From NCBI GenBank assembly GCA_027604005.1, contig JADGJT010000058.1, forward strand, positions 17,932 through 81,931: DNA of 64,000 nt, given 5' to 3'. Positions 48,703 to 60,202 of this stretch are shown piece by piece (position 1 is the stretch's first letter; the number at the start of each line of letters is the position of its first letter). The stretch comes from Dinochytrium kinnereticum. Lineage: Eukaryota; Chytridiomycota; Chytridiomycetes; Chytridiales; Chytridiaceae. The notes below the pieces were generated by a model. The model was given only the letters and a program-made list of their open reading frames with translations. It had not been told where the DNA came from and searched no databases. A program made the position numbers and the translations under genes.

Positions 48703-50046
48703 TGCTGAGGTTTTCAGAGTTTGTCGGCGTCCCAAATGTTACTTTCTTTCAATTCTTTTCCTTCCCTTGGGGTTAACCATGCGCTGATTGTTTTTTGTTT
48801 TGTCCGTACAACTTCACGCTTCCCATATTCTACTTATCTCCATCTTCTGTATTTTCTTTTTATTGTTCCCACATCACACATTTCTCTTTTTTTATTTTTT
48901 TTCATGTTCATTCTCGGTATTACCCACCCTTTCTTGTCTATTTTCTCGGTTTCCCCCTAACCCTTCATTTACAAACATCCCTTAACGACATATTTCGTAA
49001 ATACTTTCTTTTTGCCTAACTCCTTCCTTCCCCTTCAATTGCTTTTTTCTTTGGAAGAGTTTCAAGGTGTACTGAAAAGAATGCAAAATAAATAAATAAA
49101 TAAAAAAATAAACTGCTGATGGGTTTTGCTTGTGCCTGGGGGAGGAGATTTTACGCCCCGATAGATCTTTTTCATATGCACGAGTCCCCCTCACATCTGA
49201 GGACTCATTTGTAGTTGTTAAGCAAATCTCTTAAGGAGAATAAACAATGATACAGTAACCAATGGAGAGAAAAGCGGTCCCTCCACTTTGTCTATGATCT
49301 AACGAGCAATTTAAAATTGGTAGGCGAAACAATCCTCGAAACCCCCGTGTCCCCTACGAAAAAAAACGAAAATAATAGGAACGCGTCCACGGAACGCCCG
49401 AAGACGGCCTTACAAAGAAAAACTATCTTTTATGGTTTCCCTGTCGTCTACGAAAGCTCAATAATTAAAAGAAAGAGGAAGAAAGAAGAACAAAGAACTC
49501 CAAATTAGAAAAGAAGGGGGAAAAAAAAAGAAATTTAAAAAAGGAAAAGAAGAAAAGCACTACTACAAAATCCTCTCAATCCCCCAACCCTCACGACTCA
49601 TGAAATCCAAATACAGTAGAGCCAAAACTTTAAGTACACCACATAAACCAAAACCAAAGAAGAAAGAAATAAAAAAAAAGTAAAAACAAAAGACAAGGAC
49701 GCTCGACTTAAATACGAATTAAAAAAAGGCACGACGCAAAACCAAGAAGGTAGAGAACGTGAGGGTTGCACCGAACTTCTTAAAGACGAGCATAAAAAGA
49801 AAAAAGAAAAAATACTATCATCTATGGAGAAGAAAAGAAACAGTCACTCGTGGTACTTAAAACATAAGGAAGAAAGTTGAGATCGAACACTGAAAAAGAC
49901 GATAACATTGACGAAGAAAATATATGCCAAACGCAAACTTTAAAAGCAATTGAAACCAACGGAAAGAATAAAATAGCCAACAATTGAGTATAAAAAAAAA
50001 AAAGAAAGAAAAGAAAAGGAAGAGGGAGCGCTAAGAACCGCGCTAA
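48703..50046. other. intergenic between convergent paralogues
   Basis: 3' flanks of the two cysteine-rich membrane protein genes. Strongly T-rich from 48780 to 49050, then an (AATA)n stretch at 49089-49110, then A-rich to 50030 on the plus strand. This mirror composition fits two facing 3' ends. No ORF or RNA gene recognised. Confidence 0.5.
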
Positions 50047-51893
50047 TCAAAGACCACCACCTCTCCTTCCCTCCAAGATTCCCCTATTCACTCTATCACT
50101 CTCCTCTCCACTGCCTGAGCTCTTTAAAAACGTCCTATCCTCTCCTTCCCCATCCGCAAACCCTCCCTCCTCCTGCGGTGCATGGGAAAGCGTAGACGTC
50201 CCATCAATAGTCCCTTCTCTCCACCCCACTGCCGCAGTATTCGGCACCGTCATAGCCGGCGCTAAAGTCCCATAAGGCAAAAAGTTCATCTGATCAAACG
50301 GCGGCATCTGCATCGGCTGCGGTGGGAGCGAAGTATGATACGTCGGGTAGCCCCCCGCAGCAGGGTTTGGATAATATCCCCCTGGCGGACCCCAATAGAA
50401 TTCTGGGCGCGCTTCACCTAAGCTACGCTGAAGGTGCTGACGATAATATTGGTCGTGATTCATAAACGGGTGGAAGGAGGGTGTTTCCTGGGAGGTTGGG
50501 GAGTCGGCGGAGGAGTTGGGGGGCGGAGGAGGTGCGGGGAGCATGAAGGGATACCCCATAGGAGGAAGGAAGGGGTAGTGCATGGCTGCTGCTGCTGCTG
50601 CTGCTGCTTCGTAGGGGTTTGAAGGAACAGGTGAGGGTGATAACCCGCTAGACTCTGATCGCAACAATTCTCTAGAGGAAGTATTGAAAGAAGAAAGGGA
50701 ATCCGTTGAACCTCCTCCCTGCCTTAACCTCTTCATCGTATCCTCCCCCTCATTCGAAAACGTTGCAAACTTTGACGGTAAACCCTGCACAACGCTTTCA
50801 CCCCGTCTAGGCTCGTCAAAACTTCTTCCAACAGCCGACGAAGACATGGACTGTCTCACCGGTACACCTGTTGACGCAATTGAATATGCAATCGATCGTC
50901 TCCTTAATTCGCTGCTGGGATCCAAAGGCTGTGGAGGAGAAGCAGCAGCCATTGTACCAGTAACATCTGCAACCCGAAGTCGTTTTGCAAGATCAGAGGC
51001 CTCCGCTGTCCGTCGCTGCTCGCCAGCTTTACCGTATTTTCGGCGGTAGTGATTGATCAGGAAGAGAAGGACAAGAAGGATCACAACGATGCCGCTAATG
51101 AAGAGTCCAAGGTAAAGAGGATTGCTGGTGATGGTTGTGAAAGTGAATGGGGTGGTAGAATCTACGGCGATGGTGCTCGCTGTGTTTGTTGGTATGGTTC
51201 TAATGGAAGTCGTAAGCGTAACCGAAGACGACGAGTTTCTCGAAGTGGGTTGAGCTGGATCTGTTGGACGTGTGGTGGCGATCGTTGTCTGTACAATTTA
51301 AGGCGTAAGAAAGCGTTCAACTTGAGCATTCATCAAAGAAAACTCTAAAGCATCGTCGGAAGAAAAAGAACGAACCGTAGCAGCAGCAAGCTGGAACCCT
51401 CTCTCAATCCTCCCACCCCTTGGGCAGTCCCTTACACCTCCACTACATTGCACAACCCAATCAACCCATACGGCGTAAGGCCCCGTGGCTAAAGTCGCAG
51501 GGATCGTATAATTGCAAGTGCTAACGTAGCAGTTTCTTGGGCCATCTGGGCACTGCGCCGCCAACCGTGGGACCGCTGATCGACTATCTCGACCACAGAT
51601 GGTTAATTGCGATGGAGGAGATGCAATAAGGTTGGTTAGGTTGAACGAGGTGAAGTAGGTTTGGCCCTCGGGAACTTCATTGCGATCAAACACCAGACTG
51701 ACTGGGAGTTCGTCTCCAATTCGCCATAGTTCTCGGGGGATGTAGATACGAGCTGGAGATTGTTGGCGTTAGTTCAAAATCAAGAATGAAGACTGCATGG
51801 GTTGGATAAATCATCACCTGCAGCAGCTTGCTTGAGCAGATGGGAAGCAATGCATGCTAGTGCAAGCAGAGGCCATGGTGATGATGGAGACAT
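50047..51893 (-). CDS. cysteine-rich single-pass membrane protein, paralogue B
   Basis: Type I membrane protein related to the convergent neighbour. ATG 51893 opens a signal peptide, MSPSSPWPLLALACIASHLL, ending QAAA. A phase-1 intron (acceptor CAG) leads to RIYIPRELWRIGDELPVSLV. The ectodomain cysteines (LTICG, LAAQCPDG, NCYVSTC, VDWVVQC, RDCPRGG) and the end RGFQLAA parallel paralogue A. A second intron follows at the same place, then a Thr/Ser stalk, the transmembrane LGLFISGIVVILLVLLFLIN, basic HYRRKYG, and a cytosolic tail with a poly-Ala run and Pro-rich segments. The stop is TGA at 50047. Function unknown; a surface sensor or adhesin is a topology-based guess. Confidence 0.8.
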
Positions 51894-52530
51894 TCGCTTC
51901 GGGAGCAACTGCGATGCAGGAGAAACGCAATTGACGTTGAAGCTATTGTGAATGTGCTTCAGACAACGACCTTTCTGGACAGGTGGGCAATGCTCTGTTC
52001 TGGAGGTCAGTCGCTGGTGATGATGGTTCAGAAAGGGACAGGGACTGGTCTTGAAGGACGGACAAAGAAGTCTGTGTTCCCACCCTTTATTCCATGTAAA
52101 AAAAAAAGGCTTTCATGGCCGATTCTTTCACCTCGATGCATGCTGGATGCATGCCCACTGCATTACTAGGAGTTGACGCATGCCCGCGAGAGGTTGTTGC
52201 TGGCCCGATAAAGTAATGCGAGTGGAGTTGCCAGCGTTGGAAGCAGTGGCTCTCACTTTTCCCCTGCATCCATTCTTCTGCTCACCATGCCATCGATCCT
52301 TCTCCACACATGGCATTTGGGTGGTGTGTTTGATGCCAGGTTCAGCGAACATCACAATCGCAGCTTCCTGCCTCGTTGCCCGTTCAATAAAAATAAACAA
52401 ACGACCACCCAACTCCGCTCACTTATTTTGTCTTTTTTGAGAAACTGAGTTGACAACTTTCTCTGGCGAGACGACCAACAACACACTCATACCTCATCTC
52501 ACCAGCAATCACCATCACTGCTGCCATTCA
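51894..52530. other. shared promoter region, paralogue B (minus) and GBD/FH3 protein (plus)
   Basis: 640 bp between divergent starts. Contains three GCATGC-core palindromes (52137-52183). No convincing ORF. Confidence 0.5.
52137..52183. promoter_or_regulatory. cluster of three GCATGC palindromes
   Basis: TGCATGC at 52137-52143, TGCATGC at 52148-52154 and CGCATGC at 52177-52183, about 250 bp upstream of paralogue B. Clustered identical palindromes suggest a factor-binding site; similar cores occur upstream of G-gamma and the CK1 gene. Confidence 0.4.
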
Positions 52531-54689
52531 ATGGATCACGAAATACATCCAAGTCTGGCCTCGGGCCTCTCGCCAGCCGCCATCTCCGCACTGTCACTGC
52601 CGACGATCGACTCACTCTACCCAGCCCGTACATCCTCGAAAAAGAATGTCGGGAACGAAGGCTCTATCGTCTCACCAGCTACGAAAGACACAAAGAAGTT
52701 TGAGATTGTGGTAAAAGAAGAGGTGCCGGATGCTGCGGTGGTTGAAGAGCATTTGGACAGAATATTGGTAGGAGTTGTTGTTCTTTTAGGGAAGGGGGTT
52801 TTGATTGACGGTGGGCAATGTAGGATTCTCTGGGAGTGCCTGGGCAGCTGAGAGTTGAGATCAAGACACTTTCGAGGGAGAGGAAGTGGCAGATTGTTCA
52901 AATGTCCAAGATTACGAATCAGAAGGTAACCGATTGTTATGCCACGCCTTGAAACTAAGAAATGCCAGACTTTTGCACAGACCAAATCAACATCTGCACT
53001 ATCCCCAACCTCTTTCATCACGAACTTATTAAACCCCAAGGCTATAACATCATCTTTCTTCATATCCCTTCGGGTATGTGTCAGCAATGAGCCAAAGAGG
53101 TATATCGAGCAAGTTATCTTGGACCTTTTTTTGTAACGCAATTTTGCTATAGCTGGACTTCTGAATTCCTTGAGCTGGATGGTCTTCAACTCCTCATTAA
53201 CTTTGCTGATCAAATAATTCGCAAATCCACAAAGTAGGTTCAAGAGAGCTGAATTTAAGTTAACTATAATTGCAGGAAAGACGCCGAGTGGAAGCTTCTT
53301 TACGAGTTTCTAAAAACTCTTCGCACATTCGCTGGAGAGAAAGTGAGATACCCACACCAACCCTCTGTCTCACTCTAATTTTCTCCAGGACGCTCTGAAA
53401 GAACTTCTCCTCCGTGGCTCTTTCCTTAATAATCTCGTCTACTCTGCCTTTGGCCAGTACAGCACCCCAATCGTCCCGACCCGATTTTCTTCATCAGCTG
53501 CCATCTCCACATTCTCCGGAACATCCACCGTTCCTCCCCTTCAAAATCGCAAGGCTACCCTTGACCTTTTCGTCTTCCTTTCAGCAGCCGACCCTCCTAA
53601 CGGTTGGTACGCGGTTGTTCGAGCGCTGAGCGCCATGTCGTATCTCGATATTCATCATGCTGTCGAGCCTGAGATTCTGTCTGGGAAGAATAAGACTGCA
53701 TATGCTCGAGAGCCGATTTTGAGTACGCCTGAACCGTGGAGGGAGGGTGAGCAAGTGGATATGTTTAGGTGCTGGTTGAAGGAGTTTGAGATGGTTGCAA
53801 AAGAAAGGGCGAAGCATTGGAATGGGAGTTTGAGAAAGGCGAATGATATTTTTAATGCGTTGGCGGATGGGACTTACAGGTGGCAGCCTATTGTTCAGGC
53901 TTTGCCGTGTCCTATTCATGAGAAGACAGCTGTTGATTATATGGTGCGTGTTTCATCTAATGTCTTCTTTAATTGGCTACTTAAATGACTCACTTCATAC
54001 TTATTTTAAGATGGTGAATCTATCACTTGTAATGACATTGTATCGTAATTTTCCGGACGGAGGTCCAGCGGAGCGAACTTGGCTTAGGTCTCAAATGGAT
54101 GGATTCCGACTGGCGCTTATATATGAGGTTCGTTTAAGACGCCCGAATCTGGTCTTTCTCGTTATGATTAAAGAAGAAAAAAAATCTTACTCTTCAAAAT
54201 ACTTAGCGCCTCCGTCTCTGCCCAAATCTCGACCTCGGCCGACAACTCCGCGCCATAAAAGAGCTAAACGCATCCGACGACGCCCAACTCAATCGACCAC
54301 ACACACTCACCCTCCCTTGCAAACCCTCAACCTCCTCTCCCTCCTTCCCACCAGAACCTGCTCTCCCTGCTCTTCCCGAAACCCAAGAACCCACGACCCC
54401 AAGCTCTTCGGAAACAATCTGGTCTGACGCTGTATCGACATCTCCTTCCTCCACTGTCACTTCTTCTGGACCCGACGTTGCTTCGGAGGTGACTACTGTC
54501 ACGCCACGGCCGGGTAGACGGGCGACTGGAGAAAAAGAGAGGAGGATTCGAAGGTGTGATACTGTTCGGTTTGATACAGGGAGGTTGGAGGGAGGGATTG
54601 AGAGACATGTTGAGGCTAGGGACAGTGGTGGTGGGCCTTTGCCGCCCGCTGCGGAAGCTACGGATGGAGCTGTACCGAGGAAGGGATGA
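52531..54689 (+). CDS. formin-like GBD/FH3 (Rho GTPase-binding) protein lacking FH2
   Basis: Contains the Rho-binding and FH3 armadillo region of diaphanous-type formins. Exon 1 is MDHEIHPSLASGLSPAAISA; a helical linker VVEEHLDRIL follows. The GBD/FH3 segments are DSLGVPGQLRVEIKTLSRER then KWQIVQMSKITNQK, ITSSFFISLRSWTSEFLELD, GLQLLINFADQIIRKS, KDAEWKLLYEFLKTLRTFAG, LDLFVFLSAADPPNGWYAVV and FRCWLKEFEMVAKERAKHWN. The last folded exon is RTWLRSQMDGFRLALIYE, then RLRLCPNLDLGRQLRAIKEL. It then turns into a Ser/Thr/Pro/Arg-rich tail ending GAVPRKG, stop 54689. There is no FH1 or FH2 actin domain, so it would bind Rho-type GTPases as a regulator or scaffold rather than nucleate actin. Eight or more exons. 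Confidence 0.78.
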
Positions 54690-55061
54690 GATTTTTGAAT
54701 GTATTGAATCGGTCTTTTGGTGATTCTATTGATTTACAATGCTTCCGGTCTTTTCATTTTTGTTTTTTTCTCTGACCTTATTTATTAAAGTGTGCGTGTA
54801 GAGTTGATGTGTGGTTTAGAGTGATCATGTTATTTGAAAAGAATAAGAAATAAAGAGATGAATAGATATATTGCGATTAAAATAATACATATCTAAGTTT
54901 ATTGATAATCAGCACAAGTGTACTGCAGGTGGGGTCCAAATAAAAGATCCAAGTCCACATTCCGAATTCGACTTGTCACAAATTCCTGTTGAGCGGAGAG
55001 ATTGGAGAGATTGGACGCAAGACCTCCACCCAATCCTGTATCCAGATATATAAACAGCCCC

Positions 55062-58000
55062 ATGCTCTCCCCTATTGTCATGGAAGCTGCAGTGCCGGCA
55101 GCTTTATTAGCATACCAGGGGATTCTCTGCGCTGCATTGGCGTTTGATGGGAAGTTGTCGGAATGGGTCAGACTTAAGAGACCTTCCTCCACGACAACAT
55201 CTTCACGGAATGTGGGGGATGAAACGCAACCACTTCTCGGTCCGAGATCCGTTCAATTGGGTGAGATGATTGTTTATTGATGAACGTTGGTTGTGGGGAG
55301 GTGCCGCTGTTCATTTTAATCTCCTTGGCGAAAACGAAGCGTTTGCTTTTTTATTCTATCAGCTCTGACTCTTTGCTCGCGAATGGTTGTATAGATAGCT
55401 CAACGACCGTTTTGGAAGAAAATATCTCAACCATCCCACATTCAGTCTCAAACCGTGGCATCGTTTGTCGAGTTCTCATCCTTACCCTCTTAACTTTCGC
55501 TGCCGACCTCACCATCACCTCCATAAAATTTCTATCACTACCTCAACCGTTCACCCCTTCCTCCCTTTCGATATTCATCTTCCGTTTCCTCCGAATCATT
55601 GCATGGTCCCTTCTATTTTTGTTTCACGACCCTCGGCCGGGGTTTTTGGGAATGTGGTGTTTGGCTTTAGGATTTCTGGAGGCTTTTATTCAAATGCTGG
55701 GAAGTCAAGGGAAGGAGGGTGATCATACTCATTGGGGGGAGGATGAGAGCGCATGGCCGTCTTCTCAGAGTCACCTGTTTCTACTGATGCTCGCTAGTTT
55801 TGTAGCAAGGTCGTTGTTGGTGGTTGGTTTGACGGTTATATCAGTTTATCGGAGTATTTTTGGGAGAGGTGCTGTTGCTCCAGGTGGGGGGATGGTGTCG
55901 CCACATACTTCATCGGCATTAGGGTCATCCGGTTCCCTCTCAGACCATATCCCACCTCCCGGAGACAAATACAAACCTCCGACAACATTCCGTGAATTCT
56001 TTCGCCACTTCCGTCGACTCCTTCCGTACGTTTGGCCAACGGGTCCTGAAAATCGACGGCTTCAGATCATGATCTTGTTGTGTCTGCTTATGCTGGTGTT
56101 GGGACGGGTGGTCAATGTTTTGGTGCCGAATCAGTATAAGAGGGTGGTGGATTCGTTGAGTGAGTACACGATTTTCGCGGAGTGGGGGGTTATAGAGAGG
56201 GTTTTGAGGGAGAGGGGGGTGGTTTTTTTGAAGACTGATGTGGAGGTTCCACAGCATGGGGATTTTGCAAAGATTCCTTATGCGGAGTTGATGCTTTTTG
56301 TCCTTTTGAGGCTGTTGCAGGGTAGTGTGGGGTTGATCGCAACTGTTCAGAATTATTGCTGGATCCCTGTTGGACAGGTGGGGTCACTTTGATAGTCGTT
56401 CCCCCCTCCCCCTTCTTTGTGACTTTTGGGTTGGTGCTAATTTTTTATTTTATTTTATAAAGTTTACCACACGGGAGGTTTCGATTGGAATGTTTAACCA
56501 TTTACATCGGTAAGACCTTGCTGATCGGTATGCTGGAGGTTTGTTGATGTCAATATACAGACTCTCTCACCGCTTCCATATGAATCGTAAAACGGGAGAG
56601 ATTCTTCGCGTTCAAGGTATGTTTTTTTTTTTTTCTCATGATGTTATATTTGTTGCTCATTTTGAAATGGTAATGATTAGACCGCGGGGTGGCGTCTATC
56701 GTCTCGATCCTCTCCTCAGTTCTCTTTAATATCATACCCTGCCTCGTTGATATTTTTATCAGTGTGGTGTATTTTGCGGTAATAATTGCCTCTTGTTTCT
56801 TCTTTCTCTTTCATTGAGATAGTTTAACACGCTTTCTTCTTTATATTTTGTAGGTTGAATTTGACATCTATTTTGGAATCATTGTTTTTATCACAATGGG
56901 TAAGTGGGGGGCTCTCATGGGTTGCAACCTGATTTACTAATTTGTTCTTACTTTACTATCTCATTTTCAGCTTTGTATATAGTTATAACGATTATGATGA
57001 CTGAATGGAGGACTTGTGAGTGCTATTGCTATTTCCATTACTTTGAATGAAGATGTCATTTGGCTAACCATGAACTATTTTCCTCTACCCTCCTATCTTC
57101 AGCATACCGAAGAACCGCCAATGCTCTTGACAACGCAATGGAAGCCCGAGCAGTTGACTCTTTGCTAAATTTTGAAACTGTAAAGCTCTACACTGGTAAC
57201 CTCCACTCCAACCCCCTCGTTCTCTGTGATATACTTTTTTTGACCAACTGTTCTGCTACAGCCGAGTCATTCGAAGAAAAAATGTACAAAACCGCTGTGG
57301 AGGAGTACCAGACGGCGGATTTTGCGAGCTCCATGAGCCAGTCTGCTTTGAACATGGCGCAGACGTTTATCATTCAGGCTGGCTTACTTGTTGGATGTTT
57401 GCTTTGTGCTAAGAGGATTGTTGTGGATGGAACGATGGTGTTGGGGGATTTTGTGTTGTATCTTACGTGAGTTTTGTTTGTTCTTTTTTAACTCTTTTTT
57501 TTTGGGGGGGGGGAAATTTCAATGGGTCGTTTGCTTTTTTGGTTCGTCTTTAATTGTGCGTGTTTTGGTTTTTGTTTGTTAGGTATATTACCCAGCTGTA
57601 TGGGCCGTTGAATTGGTTTGGGGTGAGTAGTTTTCTTTCTTCTTATTTTCTACGCTCTTCGTTTTTCAATGTTCCCTTTTTTTAATTGAAATGATACCCT
57701 TTTCCTAGAATTACTACCGCGTTATCCAAAAGAACTTTGTTGATATGGAGAAGATGCTGGATCTTTTTGAAGAGAACGTTGAAGTCCAGGACGCTGACAC
57801 CGCAGGGCCGTTAGATGTTCAGGGGGGGGAGGTTGTGTTTGGTGAGGGAATTTTCTAAATCGTTTTCTTCCTTTTTTCCCTTCTTCTGGCGCAGTTTTTA
57901 GTTTGGTAGCCATGACAGCAAAAAAAAAGGGTTTAGATTTTCTTGGGGTTTCTTGGATGGAATTCTGATGCTTTGGGTATTTTGTTTTGCTTGATTTAGA

Positions 58001-59093
58001 AAATGTCACGTTTGCCTATGACCCCAGGATACCCCCCATTCTTCAAGACGTTTCTTTCCGTGTTCCTGCGGGGGCTACTGTTGCGTTAGTGGGGCCAAGT
58101 GGGGGTGGGAAGTCGACGATTTTTAGATTGGTGAGTTTGGTTTGTTCAAGAAAAAGATAACCTGTTCTGATCCGGCCGTCCCTTTGTTTTTGATTCAGAT
58201 TTTGAGGTTCTACGATGTTCAGATGGGACGGATCTTGATTGACGGACAGGATATTCGGAGTGTGAAGCAAAAGTCGTTGAGAAAGGCTGTTGGAGTTGTT
58301 CCGCAGGTTGGTGTGAAGTTCCTTTGTGACGGATTTTTTGCTTTTCTTTCGTGTGACGCCTTTTGAGAAGCAATCTAAACATTCTCATTAAAGGACACGG
58401 TTTTATTTAACGAATCTGTGCACTATAACGTTCTGTATGGAAGGCCTGAAGGCACTGGGGACGAAGTAGTGGAAGCAGCTACTGCTGCTCAGATTCATGA
58501 TCGCATCATGTCATTTCCAGATGGTGAGATACGCATTCTGGTTGGGGTATAATTTAGTAATACGTTATGGTAAGGGTACGAGACAAGAGTTGGCGAGCGT
58601 GGACTTCGGCTTTCGGGAGGCGAGAAACAGCGAGTGGCGATCGCGCGCACATTGCTCAAGAACCCAGCCATGTAATTATTCCATCTTTTTTAAACACGTC
58701 AATCATCGTGATCACTGGTTCCATTCCAATGATTTATGTTTAATTTTATCCTCCCAACCTCTCAGCGTTCTCCTCGACGAGGCCACCTCCGCCCTGGACA
58801 ACACGACTGAAAGAATGGTGCAAGAATCGCTCCGCACGCTCTGCAACCGACGCACGACCATTGTGATCGCGCACAGATTGTCGACTGTTGTTGATGCGGA
58901 TCTGATCTTGGTGATCAAGAATGGACGGGTTGTTGAGCGTGGCACACATGGAGATCTTTTGAGGATGCATGATGGAGAGTACATGAAGATGTGGCTGAAT
59001 CAGCTGCAGGAGGAGCAGAATGGGCCGAGGGTAGTTGGGGGAGTGGTTGTGGGTGGGCAGAGTGAGATGCCTGTCGTGAGCGTGTCGCGGTGA
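55062..59093 (+). CDS. ABC half-transporter, ABCB6/HMT1 type
   Basis: ATP-binding cassette half-transporter of the group that includes Schizosaccharomyces HMT1 (vacuolar phytochelatin/cadmium) and animal ABCB6. An N-terminal extra membrane domain ([40 protein letters not shown]) precedes the core. The core ABC membrane domain starts near [20 protein letters not shown] and includes [20 protein letters not shown] and [20 protein letters not shown]. The ATPase has Walker [12 protein letters not shown]-loop VGVVPQDTVLFN, signature [11 protein letters not shown], Walker [13 protein letters not shown] and H-loop VIAHRLST. About fourteen exons. The start (55062 or 55080) sits about 20 bp after a TATATAA run, and the join between exon 1 (ending [11 protein letters not shown]) and the exon containing [12 protein letters not shown] is not resolved. 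Substrate is not predictable. Confidence 0.9.
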
Positions 59094-59382
59094 TTGATGA
59101 TGCTTGATGTTTGTGTGCAGTGACATTACATAATAGTATGTATCTATTATTTATTATTATTATTCTTTGAGTGTCAATTTTAATAATTAAGAGTATTAAA
59201 TGTATTAAATGTGAATGTGATTTAATTGAGCAATTGCTTTTAAAGGGCGTGTGTGACGATTAATGGTCTCTGTGGCACATTCTTCCTGCTGATGCTTTGG
59301 ATTGAAGGTGAAGAAGAGAGCCTCTGAGACCTCCTCCTCCTCCCTCCCTATCCATCACCCACCCACCGACCCATGCACGCAC

Positions 59383-59396
59383 GCATGCAATGCATG
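59383..59396. promoter_or_regulatory. GCATGC/TGCATG palindromes upstream of CK1
   Basis: GCATGC (59383-59388) and TGCATG (59391-59396) eight bases apart, in a 5' region. Same core as near 25251 and 52137. Regulatory role is inferred. Confidence 0.3.
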
Positions 59397-59560
59397 TAGC
59401 TGATAGATAGATATGGAGATAGATGCCTCTGATGTTCCATCTCAAAGTGTTGATACGATTATTGTTGGCATTACTCTCATTATCATTGATTGCTGGTCAT
59501 TCCGTTAAATACTTGAACATTGCATCAACTTTTATCTCCACTTCTTCTTTCCACCCCTTT

Positions 59561-59632
59561 CAACCTCCCATTAACCTCCCTTTAACCTCCTCTTGACCTC
59601 CCTTTAACCTCCTCTTAACCTCCTCTCAACCC
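59561..59632. repeat. period-11 minisatellite, unit TTAACCTCCYY, about 7 copies
   Basis: AACCTCC (or a one-base variant) starts at 59562, 59573, 59584, 59595, 59606, 59617 and 59628, exactly 11 bases apart. Pyrimidine-rich on the plus strand. Not a standard telomere repeat. Confidence 0.9.
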
Positions 59633-59874
59633 CTTTCTCTGGGACCAAATATAACCATTGCCCATTACCCTACCACGGCTTCTTATCTCAAAGTATAAAT
59701 TGTATAACAAAAACATAAACTATTGTAGCCGCAAAAGTGAAAAAGAAAAAAAAATTAAGAACGACACTTGCGCTTTCGGTTGGTCAAGCAGGGTGGAAAC
59801 AGGGAGGACAAAATATTATTACCCACAAACTGATACATATCACTATCTCCTCCTCCTCTCTCCCTGGGTCACCA

Positions 59875-59899
59875 CATCCATCATCCATCCATCCATCCC
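59875..59899. repeat. (CATC)n microsatellite
   Basis: Imperfect CATC repeat about 300 bp before the CK1 start; third such tract in a 5' region of the window. Confidence 0.9.
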
Positions 59900-59934
59900 A
59901 CTCTTGCAGCCATTCCTTCTCTAGACAGAGATAG

Positions 59935-59955
59935 GGAGAGAGAGAGAGAGAGAGA
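59935..59955. repeat. (GA)n microsatellite
   Basis: About ten GA units in the presumed 5' UTR of the CK1 gene. Confidence 0.9.
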
Positions 59956-60202
59956 CTGAGATTTTGATTGAGGGAGACAAGAGGACACTGATTCTGACAC
60001 TGGGCCGCATTCGAATCATTGACCTCTGAGGGGAAAGAGAGACGGAAGAGCAGATCTGCAGGCGGATAGCTTTGGCTACAATATTTACAAGAGTTGAAGA
60101 AGCGCAGTGTGTCCACTCGCCACATCACCTAGCCAGCCACCATCACCGTCCGTCACTGAGGGAGAGCGCCCAGCTCCTACTTGTTTCACTAAGCCGTTGT
60201 TC

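Larger units (their letters stand above)
59094..60202. other. intergenic, repeat-rich promoter region of the CK1 gene
   Basis: 1.1 kb with a period-11 minisatellite, a (CATC)n tract, a (GA)n tract and GCATGC palindromes. No ORF recognised. Much of it is probably promoter and 5' UTR of the kinase. Confidence 0.6.

Noticed and set aside
52617..53243. 208-codon minus-strand ORF
   Set aside because: Antisense to the GBD/FH3 gene, whose exons and introns are clear on the plus strand.
59561..59632. Possible telomere-like repeat
   Set aside because: Unit is 11 bp and not TTAGGG-like; flanked by single-copy genes on both sides.
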